Part shown: piece by piece, positions 1 to 6,710 of the stretch
Position numbering within the stretch: the stretch's first letter is position 1
Layout of the letters: every line of letters begins with the position of its first letter
Origin: Candidatus Gastranaerophilales bacterium
Lineage (GTDB): Bacteria; Cyanobacteriota; Vampirovibrionia; Gastranaerophilales; Gastranaerophilaceae
Assembly (NCBI GenBank): GCA_947632315.1
Contig: CANROV010000015.1
Location: 1 to 21,667 of the forward strand
Direction: 5' to 3'
Length of the DNA stretch: 21,667 nucleotides
Position numbers and translations under genes: made by a program
The notes under the pieces: generated by a model
Told to the model about the DNA's origin: nothing
Seen by the model: only the letters and a program-made list of their open reading frames with translations
Databases searched by the model: none

Positions 1-1
1 C

Positions 2-439
2 AGTATCATTTATGATGAAAACGGGGTTGAGTATAAAACCTTTAATGCAAAAGACGGGCAGGGAATTGTAATGCTGACAAAAGCCGGAATTAAAACAGCA
101 ATAATTACGGCAAGAGAAAACGGTACGGTAAAAAAAAGGTTTGAGAATCTGGGAATGACTCGTTTGTATATGGGGCAGAAAAATAAAATTATAGCTATGC
201 GTCAAATGCTTGATGAGTTTGGCTTTGATTTTTCTCAAACGGCTTATATGGGTGATGATTTACCTGATTTGTGTGTTTTAAAAGAGGTTGGATTGGCTTC
301 TTGTCCTAATGACGCTGTTGAAGAAGTGAAATCAGTTTGTCATTTCGTTTCTTCTAAAAATGGCGGAAAAGGTGCAATAAGAGAATTAACTGATTTAATA
401 TTTAAGACTCAGAACTTGTCCGAAAAAATTTCTCAATAA
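2..439 (+). CDS. kdsC: KdsC-like HAD phosphatase (Kdo-8-phosphate phosphatase), 5' truncated
   Basis: The open frame runs in from the left edge, so the true start lies outside the window. Residues read upstream of the first internal ATG (position 71), including YDENGVEYKTF and KDGQGI, are typical of the KdsC/YrbI family, so that ATG is not the start. The middle carries ITARENGTVKKRFENLG, corresponding to the family's ITGR segment, then a conserved lysine region (GQKNK) and the metal-binding GDDLPDL. The C-terminus has GGKGAIRELTDLI, a family hallmark. KdsC removes phosphate from Kdo-8-phosphate during synthesis of the LPS inner-core sugar Kdo. The N-terminal DxD nucleophile motif is not visible because of the truncation. 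The ITGR glycine is alanine here. The gene is convergent with coaX. Confidence 0.85.
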   Translation, partial: SIIYDENGVEYKTFNAKDGQGIVMLTKAGIKTAIITARENGTVKKRFENLGMTRLYMGQKNKIIAMRQMLDEFGFDFSQTAYMGDDLPDLCVLKEVGLASCPNDAVEEVKSVCHFVSSKNGGKGAIRELTDLIFKTQNLSEKISQ

Positions 440-476
440 AAAATGAGGTAAAGAGAAATACATCAACAAAGTGAGA

Positions 477-495
477 CAAATAATTATATTATTTG
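477..495. terminator. A/T-rich inverted repeat between convergent kdsC and coaX
   Basis: CAAATAAT and ATTATTTG form a perfect 8-bp inverted repeat around a 3-nt loop. It overlaps the coaX stop region and is followed by TTT on the plus strand. With a single G-C pair per stem it is a weak hairpin, so a terminator role is only possible. No stronger terminator is visible at this junction. Confidence 0.3.
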
Positions 496-1253
496 TTTAA
501 ATCAAATAATATTTTTGCACCGATTAAGGTTAAGTCAGGATTTATAAAATCAAATTTTCTTTTTAAATAATTTTCAATAATGGAGGAATAACCGCCGGTA
601 GCTATAATAACAGCCTTTTCTCCAAGTTCGTTTTCACATTCGGAAATTAAGCCGTCAATCATGGAAGCATGGCCTCTTACTATTCCTGACAGCATAGCGT
701 CAATTGTATTAGTTCCGATAGCTTTTTTTGGAGCTTCTATATTGAGATTAGGAAGCTTGGATGTTTTTCTGCTTAACGCTTCAGCTTGTATTTTCATACC
801 TGCAGTGATAATACCTCCAACAAATTCATTATTTTTATTAACAATATCAAAAGAAGTTGCAGTACCAAAATCGACAACAATAGCGGGAGCTGAATATAAT
901 TTTGCGGCGGCGCAGGCATTCGCTATTCTGTCGGCACCTACTTGCGACGGTTCATCTGTTTTAATAATTATGTTTGTTTTTATTTTATGCGAGATTATTA
1001 ACGAGTCTATTCCTAAATATTTTTTTAGTGCTGTTTTCATTCGCTCGGTCAGCTGAACAACAACGCTTGATATAACTGCATTGGTAATCTTTGTATCTAA
1101 ATTTGTTTCCCGCAGTAAATTTTTTACAAATACTCCGTATTCGTCTTCAGTCCTTGTATCGTTTGTAGATAAACGCCAAACGTGAATTATCTCATCCCCG
1201 TTAAATACTCCGAGCGTTATGTTCGTATTTCCTATATCAATAACTAAAATCAT
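489..1253 (-). CDS. coaX: Type III pantothenate kinase
   Basis: This 254-aa protein catalyses the first step from pantothenate to CoA (ATP-dependent phosphorylation to 4'-phosphopantothenate). It belongs to the ASKHA-fold type III family, which typically lacks CoA feedback inhibition and needs a monovalent cation. Visible motifs are the phosphate-binding DIGNTN at residues 6-11, GADR at 106-109 with the likely catalytic Asp108, DFGTATSFD at 128-136, GGIITAG at 146-152 and ATGG near 198-201. The length is normal for the family. The ATG at 1253 is preceded by AGGA at a suitable distance. The gene is divergent from the PQ-loop gene and convergent with kdsC. The panB and panC genes that make its substrate lie about 15 kb away in this window. 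Confidence 0.95.
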   Translation of the reverse strand: MILVIDIGNTNITLGVFNGDEIIHVWRLSTNDTRTEDEYGVFVKNLLRETNLDTKITNAVISSVVVQLTERMKTALKKYLGIDSLIISHKIKTNIIIKTDEPSQVGADRIANACAAAKLYSAPAIVVDFGTATSFDIVNKNNEFVGGIITAGMKIQAEALSRKTSKLPNLNIEAPKKAIGTNTIDAMLSGIVRGHASMIDGLISECENELGEKAVIIATGGYSSIIENYLKRKFDFINPDLTLIGAKILFDLNK

Positions 1254-1290
1254 TTTGTCCTCATTTTTATTCTATCAAAAACATAATTTA

Positions 1291-1299
1291 TGCTAAAAT
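1291..1299 (+). promoter_or_regulatory. Extended -10 promoter for the 1323 gene cluster
   Basis: TGC followed by TAAAAT forms an extended -10 element (TGn plus hexamer). It lies about 24 nt upstream of the ATG at 1323, with an AGGAGAG ribosome-binding site between. No convincing -35 is visible, as expected for extended -10 promoters. Confidence 0.4.
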
Positions 1300-1322
1300 A
1301 AAATAAAAAAACAGGAGAGAAT

Positions 1323-1625
1323 ATGATGGACTTATTGTTACAAAGTTTTCAAATGAAGTCAATGAGCTTGTTTGAAGCAGGCATGTTGATATGTTTCGGT
1401 GCAAGCTGGCCTTTTGCTGTTATAAAAACATATAAATCAAAAAATGTGAAAGGTAAAAGCAGACTTTTTCTTACTTTGATAATTATCGGTTATCTCTGCG
1501 GAATTATTAATAAAATCATCAATTCTATGGATTTAGTTTTTTGGCTCTATGTAATAAACTTATTATTAGTTAGTACGGATTTCTTTTTATGTATTTTATA
1601 CAGAAAAAGAGCAGAAAATAAATAA
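1323..1625 (+). CDS. PQ-loop (SemiSWEET-like) small membrane protein
   Basis: A 100-aa protein with three predicted hydrophobic helices, at about residues 17-33, 46-65 and 70-92. The segment WPFAVIKTYKSKNVKGKS after the first helix matches the proline turn and basic loop of PQ-loop repeats, and the size fits a single triple-helix SemiSWEET unit that dimerises to form a transporter. SemiSWEETs move sugars, but many bacterial PQ-loop proteins have no known substrate, so I assign none. The start has AGGAGAG about 5 nt upstream. A second ATG follows immediately (MM), so the start could be 3 nt later. The next gene begins 9 nt after the stop. Confidence 0.7.
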   Translation: MMDLLLQSFQMKSMSLFEAGMLICFGASWPFAVIKTYKSKNVKGKSRLFLTLIIIGYLCGIINKIINSMDLVFWLYVINLLLVSTDFFLCILYRKRAENK

Positions 1626-1634
1626 AGGCAGTGT

Positions 1635-2618
1635 ATGAAAAAAAATAATTTGTTTTTATGGGTTATTGTTTCACTATTGTTTTCATTAAACAGTTCTTCC
1701 TATGCAATTGCACCGGTTGTTGATAAAAGTGCAAGTGTTGAAGTTCAGGTTAAGGATGAAAAAAATGCTAATATAACAGAAGAAGAAGAAAATGTTATAA
1801 AAAAATTCAGTTTGAAAACTAAATTTCAGCGTTCTCCCGAATCGCAAATCCAGTCATTCATTAAAAAATTTAACAGATATGCAGAAAAAAATGATATGGA
1901 ATCATTGAAAAAAATGTATTCTGATTCTTTTGTCAACAATGACGGTTTTGATAAAAAAACGTTGTTTGAAATGATGAGTCTGGCAATAGATGCATATAAA
2001 GACATTAAATATACAACGACAATTGAAGAAATAAAAATACAAGGTGATTATGCCAGTGTAAAAGCCCATGAAACGGCACAAGGCTTAACAGCAAAGTCTC
2101 AAGTTCAGGTAAAGGACTATGGATTAGTTAATTCGGATATTTATTATACGGATTATTTGAGAAAAGAAGGCGGAACCTGGAAATTATTATCTTCTGTTAT
2201 TACGTCTGAAAAACTGTCTTTAAGATATGGTCAGGCAAAAAAAATGAATATATCTATTGAAGCACCTGACATGATTCCTGCGGGATGTGATTATAATGTA
2301 AAGGTTACAACAACGTCACCTGACGGTGTATTTATGGTGGGTTCTATTGTAAATGAACCGATAATACATCCGCAAATTTCTAAAAAAGATGTTTTTAAGG
2401 GTATGAAATCAGATGTATTGGAAAGAGTTCTTACTTCAAATACTGATAATCATAATGAATATGCATCAGTTACTATCGGTATTACAGTTCCTGTCGTAAA
2501 TCCGCCTGAAATGTCTTTCGATATGGTGGGTATGGCTTTTGTTATGAGCAGAGTTAATGTTGTAAATAAAAAGAATGATAATAATAAAAATAAGGAGATA
2601 GTTGATGCAAAGAAATAA
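1635..2618 (+). CDS. Exported protein with an NTF2-like domain
   Basis: A 327-aa protein with a clear Sec signal peptide (MKKNN, a hydrophobic core, then SSYAIA near residue 26). After an acidic/basic linker, residues of about 58-190 resemble an NTF2/SnoaL-like alpha+beta fold: a helix with IKKFNRYAEKNDMESLKKMYSDSFV, then paired strands ending in EGGTWKLLSS. A second, mostly beta region follows (about 205-310), and the tail is Lys/Asn-rich. NTF2-like domains act as ligand pockets, enzymes or assembly modules, and no catalytic signature is visible, so the function is unknown. The C-terminus overlaps the lspA start by 14 nt, suggesting translational coupling. The protein is likely periplasmic. 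Confidence 0.65.
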   Translation: MKKNNLFLWVIVSLLFSLNSSSYAIAPVVDKSASVEVQVKDEKNANITEEEENVIKKFSLKTKFQRSPESQIQSFIKKFNRYAEKNDMESLKKMYSDSFVNNDGFDKKTLFEMMSLAIDAYKDIKYTTTIEEIKIQGDYASVKAHETAQGLTAKSQVQVKDYGLVNSDIYYTDYLRKEGGTWKLLSSVITSEKLSLRYGQAKKMNISIEAPDMIPAGCDYNVKVTTTSPDGVFMVGSIVNEPIIHPQISKKDVFKGMKSDVLERVLTSNTDNHNEYASVTIGITVPVVNPPEMSFDMVGMAFVMSRVNVVNKKNDNNKNKEIVDAKK

Positions 2619-3126
2619 TGTTAAGCGTGGTAAACATTATAATCATAAAAAAGATGAATCTTTTTTTGATTTAAGTGTGATAATAAAATATTTCGTTTTA
2701 ACTATAGTACTGGCAGTTATTTCATACGGTTTGGAATGGGTGGTTATATACTGTTGTAAACAATCACCTACGGGAAAATGCGGAAATGGTATATTATCAT
2801 TGTATGAAGTTCATAATACCGGTGCTGCATTCGGATTATTCCCAGACCAGACGGCATTAATAATAATGGCTTCTTTTGTTGCATTAATTGCTATGATTGC
2901 TAGTGTAGTAATATTTTCAGGTAAAATCACCCCTACGGGTTCTTCCGCTCTTAGTATATTGAGCGGCGGTATCTTGATGAATCTTATTGAAAGAATTAAT
3001 TTAGGGTATGTAATAGATTATATAAGTATGGATTTTATGCCGAATGTTCCTGTGTTTAACATGTCGGATATATTCATTGTAGTCGGCGCTTTTGCTTTGA
3101 TTGTAGCTTTATTTACCAGAAGATAA
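2605..3126 (+). CDS. lspA: Lipoprotein signal peptidase II
   Basis: Aspartic peptidase of the inner membrane that removes signal peptides from prolipoproteins after diacylglyceryl modification. The 173-aa protein has four hydrophobic helices. It carries NTGAAFGLF, then the two catalytic aspartates in VIDYI (Asp138) and FNMSDI (Asp155), which match the family's GxVxDxxD and FNxAD motifs. The N-terminus is a basic, His/Lys-rich extension of about 20 residues before the first helix, slightly longer than usual. The periplasmic loop CCKQSPTGKCG is unusual in having three cysteines. I chose the ATG at 2605 over the in-frame TTG at 2602 because AAGGAG lies 7 nt before the ATG. A likely substrate, the 550-aa lipoprotein, is encoded at 6711-8363. 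Confidence 0.93.
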   Translation: MQRNNVKRGKHYNHKKDESFFDLSVIIKYFVLTIVLAVISYGLEWVVIYCCKQSPTGKCGNGILSLYEVHNTGAAFGLFPDQTALIIMASFVALIAMIASVVIFSGKITPTGSSALSILSGGILMNLIERINLGYVIDYISMDFMPNVPVFNMSDIFIVVGAFALIVALFTRR

Positions 3127-3132
3127 TTTAAG

Positions 3133-4056
3133 ATGGCAAAAAAATATGTTTTTAGTATCCAATCTTTAGTTAAACCTGTCAGATTGGATACATTTTTAGC
3201 AAATGAACAAACTTACGGTTCAAGGTCTCAGATACAAAATTTAATAAAAAAAAATCAGATATTTGTAAATTCTCAAGTGCAAAAAGCTTCTTTTTTGGTA
3301 AAAAATGATGATGAAATAACAATTATTTTGAGTGAAGAAGATTCTGTAATTATTAAACCCGAAAAAATACCGCTTGATATAAAATATGAAGATAATGATA
3401 TTCTGGTTATAAATAAACCGAAAAATATGCTTACTCATCCTACAAATAAAGAAACATCGGCAACTCTTGTCAATGCGCTTTTATATAAATATAGTTACGA
3501 AGGTCTATCTGATGTAAACGGCGTATTGCGTCCGGGAATAGTTCATCGTCTTGACAGAAATACATCCGGACTTTTATTGATAGCAAAGAATAATAAGGTG
3601 CATGAATTTTTGGCAGAGCAAATTAAAAATAAAACGGCAATAAGAAAATATTTAGCAGTAGTGCATGGTAATTTTGACGAAATAGAAGGAACTATTGATT
3701 TCCCTATTGCAAGGAGCATAAAAAATCCTGAAAAAATGGCAGTTGATGAAAATGGAAAACCATCAATAACAAAGTATAAAGTTATAGAACAATTTAAAGA
3801 CTATTCTTATGTTGAGCTGACTCTTTTAACGGGCAGAACTCATCAAATAAGAGTGCATATGAACTATATTTCTCATCCTATAGTTAATGATTCTTTGTAT
3901 AATAAAATTCCCTTTCCCGTCAAAACGACAGAACAGGTGCTTCAAGCTTATTCATTAAGATTTGCCGTATTAAAAAATGATGATATAATTGAACTAAAAA
4001 TCGAACCTGATAAAGATATAGAAAAAGTTCTAAAATATTTAAGGAGCAGAAAATAA
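3133..4056 (+). CDS. RluA/RluD-family RNA pseudouridine synthase
   Basis: This 307-aa enzyme isomerises specific uridines in RNA to pseudouridine. The N-terminus (about residues 16-75) is an S4 RNA-binding domain (RLDTFLANE, then RSQIQNLIKKNQIFVN). The catalytic domain carries LVINKPKNMLTHP and the signature GIVHRLDRNTSGLLL, with the catalytic aspartate at Asp141. LLTGRTHQIRVHM follows, as in the family. The S4 plus RluA architecture matches RluD, which modifies the 23S rRNA helix 69 loop, but RluC and paralogues share it, so the exact target is uncertain. The gene starts 6 nt after lspA with only a weak ribosome-binding site, and its stop overlaps the next start in TAATG. Confidence 0.92.
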   Translation: MAKKYVFSIQSLVKPVRLDTFLANEQTYGSRSQIQNLIKKNQIFVNSQVQKASFLVKNDDEITIILSEEDSVIIKPEKIPLDIKYEDNDILVINKPKNMLTHPTNKETSATLVNALLYKYSYEGLSDVNGVLRPGIVHRLDRNTSGLLLIAKNNKVHEFLAEQIKNKTAIRKYLAVVHGNFDEIEGTIDFPIARSIKNPEKMAVDENGKPSITKYKVIEQFKDYSYVELTLLTGRTHQIRVHMNYISHPIVNDSLYNKIPFPVKTTEQVLQAYSLRFAVLKNDDIIELKIEPDKDIEKVLKYLRSRK

Positions 4057-4418
4057 TGAAAAGCAGAGTAATTTTAACAGTTGTTGAAGGTATTTTATTT
4101 GTAATTTTAATATATTTAATGCTGGTAAATAATAATGCGCATACAACCGTTCAATTCAGTGTATCATTTGACGGAAGTCATATTATATTAAATACAATGT
4201 TTATAATATTACTGTTCTACATAATAGGTTTGATATCGGGTATAATATACTCTTTAGTTTTGGGTGAAAGATACAAAACCCAGATAGAATTTTATGCCAG
4301 AAAGACAGAAAAATTATCTCAGCAGAATGAAATAGATTCTGATGATAAAGAGGCGTTGGAAAGGAAAATAGCTTCGCTTGAGATAGCACTTAATAATGCA
4401 CTAAAAAATAAAAGTTAG
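4056..4418 (+). CDS. LapA-domain (DUF1049) membrane protein
   Basis: A 120-aa protein with two transmembrane helices (about residues 6-24 and 47-69) flanking a beta-like loop with HTTVQFSVSFDGS, followed by a charged coiled coil (about 75-118). This layout matches the LapA/DUF1049 family, whose Escherichia coli member takes part in LPS assembly and regulation of LpxC turnover. Transfer of that role here is only an inference. The ATG overlaps the preceding pseudouridine synthase stop (TAATG), and AAGGAG lies inside the end of that gene, so translation is probably coupled. No clear terminator follows. Confidence 0.75.
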   Translation: MKSRVILTVVEGILFVILIYLMLVNNNAHTTVQFSVSFDGSHIILNTMFIILLFYIIGLISGIIYSLVLGERYKTQIEFYARKTEKLSQQNEIDSDDKEALERKIASLEIALNNALKNKS

Positions 4419-4455
4419 ATTATTAATTTTACTTAAAAGAACGCTATAAAACTTA

Positions 4456-4484
4456 TTGACAACGAATTATGATTGTAGTATCAA
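4456..4484 (+). promoter_or_regulatory. Promoter of the rpsL-rpsG operon
   Basis: A perfect -35 TTGACA at 4456-4461 is followed after 17 nt by TATCAA at 4479-4484, a 4/6 match to the -10 consensus. The spacing is ideal. This gives a transcript with a leader of about 120 nt before rpsL. Confidence 0.5.
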
Positions 4485-4489
4485 TAAAT

Positions 4490-4610
4490 ATATACGATAG
4501 AAAGAGAGTGGTTCTGTTTGTGCTGAACGAACCACAGGTGCTTGCCGAATGACGACGAGGAGGCGTTAAGAGGTTAGAACCTAAAATAATTAAACATACA
4601 AGGAGAAAAC
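4490..4610 (+). promoter_or_regulatory. Structured rpsL leader RNA with competing hairpins
   Basis: The stretch between promoter and rpsL is distinctly GC-richer than the surrounding intergenic DNA. GTGGTTC (4508-4514) pairs with GAACCAC (4529-4535). The stem is extended past a one-base bulge by GTT/AAC around a 7-nt loop. Downstream, AGGTT (4571-4575) and AACCT (4578-4582) form a second small inverted repeat. GGTTCT (4510-4515) can alternatively pair with AGAACC (4576-4581), which excludes both hairpins. This suggests a cis-acting regulatory element, perhaps bound by an operon-encoded ribosomal protein. I do not recognise a known RNA family. Confidence 0.4.
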
Positions 4611-4988
4611 ATGCCAACAATAGCACAGTTAGTACGTAAAGAACGTCAAAGAACAACTGATAAGACTAAATCGCCGGCGTTAACAAATTGCCCTCAAAGA
4701 AGAGGTGTTTGTACCAGAGTTTATACAACAACTCCTAAAAAACCTAATTCGGCTTTGAGAAAAGTAGCAAGGGTAAGATTAACAAACGGTTTTGAAGTTA
4801 CTTCATATATTCCGGGTATTGGACATAACCTTCAGGAACACTCTGTTGTATTAATCAGAGGCGGAAGGGTAAAAGACCTTCCGGGTGTCAGATACCATAT
4901 TATTAGAGGTACTTTAGATACAGCAGGCGTTGCAAATAGAGCTAAATCAAGATCTAAATACGGCGCTAAAAGGGCTAAGAAAAAATAG
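4611..4988 (+). CDS. rpsL: 30S ribosomal protein S12 (uS12)
   Basis: A 125-aa protein that lies at the decoding centre of the small subunit and contributes to codon-anticodon accuracy. The invariant [13 protein letters not shown] and [18 protein letters not shown] segments are present. The streptomycin-relevant lysines Lys43 and Lys88 are both wild type, and Asp89, the usual methylthiolation site, is present. The C-terminus is the usual basic tail. An AAGGAG ribosome-binding site lies 5-6 nt before the ATG. A structured leader precedes it and rpsG follows after 15 nt. Confidence 0.98.
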   Translation: MPTIAQLVRKERQRTTDKTKSPALTNCPQRRGVCTRVYTTTPKKPNSALRKVARVRLTNGFEVTSYIPGIGHNLQEHSVVLIRGGRVKDLPGVRYHIIRGTLDTAGVANRAKSRSKYGAKRAKKK

Positions 4989-5003
4989 GAAAGGCGATTT
5001 ATA

Positions 5004-5474
5004 ATGTCAAGACGTAGTAAACCTGCAAGAAGAATACCTGCTCCTGATGCTGTTTATAATAGCGTTGATATCGCAAGCTTTATTAACAGATTAATGAGAC
5101 GCGGAAAAAAATCTGTTGCAGAAAAAATATTTTATTCAACATTGGAAAATTTAAAAACTAAATCAAAGGATGAACCGTTAGAAATTTTTAAAAAAGCATT
5201 AACAAATGCTACACCGCTTTTGGAAGTTAAAGCAAGAAGAATCGGCGGTTCTACATATCAAGTTCCTCTTGAAGTTAAAGCAGATAGAGGTATGGTTCTC
5301 GGCTCAACATGGATTATTGACGCAGCAAAAAAACGCAGCGGAAAATCTATGGTTGAAAAACTTACAAACGAGTTAATGGATGCTTCAAACGGTGCGGGCG
5401 CTGCTTGCAAAAAACGTGAAGATACTCATAAAATGGCTGAAGCAAATAAGGCTTTTGCTCACTATAGATATTAA
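5004..5474 (+). CDS. rpsG: 30S ribosomal protein S7 (uS7)
   Basis: A 156-aa protein that nucleates assembly of the 30S head and contacts the E and P sites. Conserved blocks seen are FINRLMRRGKKSVAEKIFY, EVKARRIGGSTYQVPLEVK and the C-terminal KKREDTHKMAEANKAFAHYRY. The length is typical. The 15-nt gap after rpsL leaves no room for the long intercistronic S7-binding structure known from E. coli. In most bacteria fusA and tuf come next, but here the unit ends at a terminator. Confidence 0.98.
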   Translation: MSRRSKPARRIPAPDAVYNSVDIASFINRLMRRGKKSVAEKIFYSTLENLKTKSKDEPLEIFKKALTNATPLLEVKARRIGGSTYQVPLEVKADRGMVLGSTWIIDAAKKRSGKSMVEKLTNELMDASNGAGAACKKREDTHKMAEANKAFAHYRY

Positions 5475-5541
5475 TAAATCAGATGAGCAGTTTTTTATAG
5501 CTGTGATGAATGAGTGAAAGGCTGTTTAACTAAATTATATT

Positions 5542-5566
5542 AAAAGACCCTAAAAAAGGGTCTTTT
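5542..5566. terminator. Bidirectional intrinsic terminator after rpsG
   Basis: AAAAGACCC and GGGTCTTTT form a perfect 9-bp stem around TAAAAAA, with a T-run downstream on the plus strand and the matching A-run on the other side. It lies between convergent rpsG and the Tyr/Pro-rich gene and can serve both. Confidence 0.85.
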
Positions 5567-5576
5567 TTATATATAA

Positions 5577-6074
5577 TTATTCTCCGGGTTTATGAGAAGG
5601 CCCGCTGTGAGAACCTTGAGGATTTTGAGGTCTGCCGTTGTGTGAAGGCGGATGAGGCGGGGGCGGCGGCGGAGGATAATATCCGCCGGGTGGTTTCGGA
5701 TTGCGGTAATATGTATTTCCGTATGAAAATCCGAAACCTGAATAATTAAAGGAAAAATTCCCTGAATTGTTAAAATAATTTGGATTTGTGTTATATACCC
5801 CTACATAACCGGGGTATGTATATTGATAATAATACGGATTATAGTTTTGCTGATAAACCGGTACATAAATAGTCTTTGGCTGTTCTTGATTTACTTCGGG
5901 CTTTTGTTTTGGTTCTTCTATTATTTCTTTTGCATCCGGTTCTTGATTTTCAGGTATACCTGTTCCGTCTTGATATGTATATGTAACCATATTGGCTGCA
6001 TTACAATATGAAGGACAGAGTATTAAGATAAATAATATTAAATTAATTAATTTTATTTTCATACATTCTTTCAT
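5577..6074 (-). CDS. Exported Tyr/Pro/Asn-rich low-complexity protein
   Basis: A 165-aa protein of no family I recognise. It has a signal peptide (hydrophobic core LINLILFILILCPSY, cut near CNA-AN) and an acidic, Pro/Gln-rich segment. A region rich in Tyr, Asn and Phe follows (about residues 70-125), and the tail is Pro/His/Gly-rich with seven consecutive prolines. The composition suggests a disordered or fibrous surface or periplasmic protein with no enzymatic fold. MKIK four codons downstream (6062) would give a more classical signal peptide and is an equally possible start, since neither ATG has a strong ribosome-binding site. The gene starts 33 nt downstream of the yajQ stop on the same strand and is probably co-transcribed with it. 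Confidence 0.6.
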   Translation of the reverse strand: MKECMKIKLINLILFILILCPSYCNAANMVTYTYQDGTGIPENQEPDAKEIIEEPKQKPEVNQEQPKTIYVPVYQQNYNPYYYQYTYPGYVGVYNTNPNYFNNSGNFSFNYSGFGFSYGNTYYRNPKPPGGYYPPPPPPPHPPSHNGRPQNPQGSHSGPSHKPGE

Positions 6075-6107
6075 TTCTTATAACGATATATTTTGTAAAA
6101 AATTCAT

Positions 6108-6608
6108 TTATCTGTAATTTTGAAATTGCAAAGGCAGGCTGTAATTTTCTTCATTACCTCTTAACATTTTAATTACAGCTTGTAAATCATCTTTTTCTTT
6201 GCCCGATACTCTTACTTGTTCGCCTTGAATAGAAGCTTGAACTTTAAGTTTTGTATTTTTTATATCAGCAACAATTTTTTTTGCTAATTCTTGTGATAAG
6301 CCTTTTTTTAAGTTAAATATTTGTCTTACATTTCCGCCCAAAGCGTTTTCTATAGGCTGAGCGTCTAATATTTTAATGCTTAAGGAACGCTTAATCATTT
6401 TGGATTGTAAGATATCAAGAATATTTTTAAGTTTCATTTCATCATTAGTTGTTATTGTAATTGATTTATCGGCATCTAAAATTACATCAGAGTTAGACCC
6501 TTTTAAATCAAACCTTGAGTTAATTTCTCTTTTAACCTGATCAACAGCGTTAACAAGCTCTTGCTTATCAAATTCGGAAACAATATCAAAACTGCATTCT
6601 TTTGCCAT
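6108..6608 (-). CDS. yajQ: YajQ-family nucleotide-binding protein (DUF520)
   Basis: A 166-aa protein with the full family pattern: SFDIVSEFDKQELVNAVDQ at the N-terminus, then SRFDLKGS, and the C-terminal IQGEQVRVSGKEKDDLQAVI with a final LPLQFQNYR. YajQ proteins have two ferredoxin-like domains. Some members (in Xanthomonas and Pseudomonas) bind cyclic di-GMP and modulate transcription, and others were reported to bind RNA or nucleotides. Which activity applies here cannot be told from sequence. The length is normal. GGAG lies 6-7 nt before the ATG, and a TATAAT -10 lies just upstream. Confidence 0.95.
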   Translation of the reverse strand: MAKECSFDIVSEFDKQELVNAVDQVKREINSRFDLKGSNSDVILDADKSITITTNDEMKLKNILDILQSKMIKRSLSIKILDAQPIENALGGNVRQIFNLKKGLSQELAKKIVADIKNTKLKVQASIQGEQVRVSGKEKDDLQAVIKMLRGNEENYSLPLQFQNYR

Positions 6609-6627
6609 AATAAACTCCTTTTTCTTT

Positions 6628-6633
6628 ATTATA
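6628..6633 (-). promoter_or_regulatory. -10 element for yajQ
   Basis: On the minus strand a perfect TATAAT lies about 20 nt upstream of the yajQ start codon, after a divergent -35 region (TTTTGT at 6651-6656, 17-nt spacing). It lies just downstream of the terminator that ends the preceding lipoprotein gene, so yajQ needs its own promoter here. Confidence 0.45.
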
Positions 6634-6652
6634 CACTATTGATTTAATATAC

Positions 6653-6681
6653 AAAAGTCCAAAGGCTGTCTTTGGACTTTT
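6653..6681 (-). terminator. Intrinsic terminator after the lipoprotein gene
   Basis: AAAAGTCCAAAG and CTTTGGACTTTT form a perfect 12-bp stem with a 5-nt loop. On the minus strand it follows the stop of the 6711-8363 gene and ends in a T-run, so it separates that gene from yajQ. Confidence 0.85.
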
Positions 6682-6710
6682 TATTGTTATAATTTTACAT
6701 TTAATTATTA

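Noticed and set aside
71..439. ATG at 71 as the start of a short HAD gene
   Set aside because: The frame is open to the left edge and the upstream residues match the KdsC family, so the gene is truncated by the window.
661..1056. Long open frame opposite coaX
   Set aside because: It lies entirely within the well-supported coaX gene on the other strand, has no ribosome-binding site and shows no family motif.
2602..2604. TTG as the lspA start
   Set aside because: AAGGAG is only 4 nt away from the TTG but 7 nt from the ATG at 2605, which is also the better start codon.
4508..4552. A 14-codon open frame (GTG to TGA) in the rpsL leader, a possible leader peptide
   Set aside because: It has only a poor ribosome-binding site and its sequence is fully accounted for by the hairpin arms. 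No run of regulatory codons is visible, so a structured RNA explains it better.
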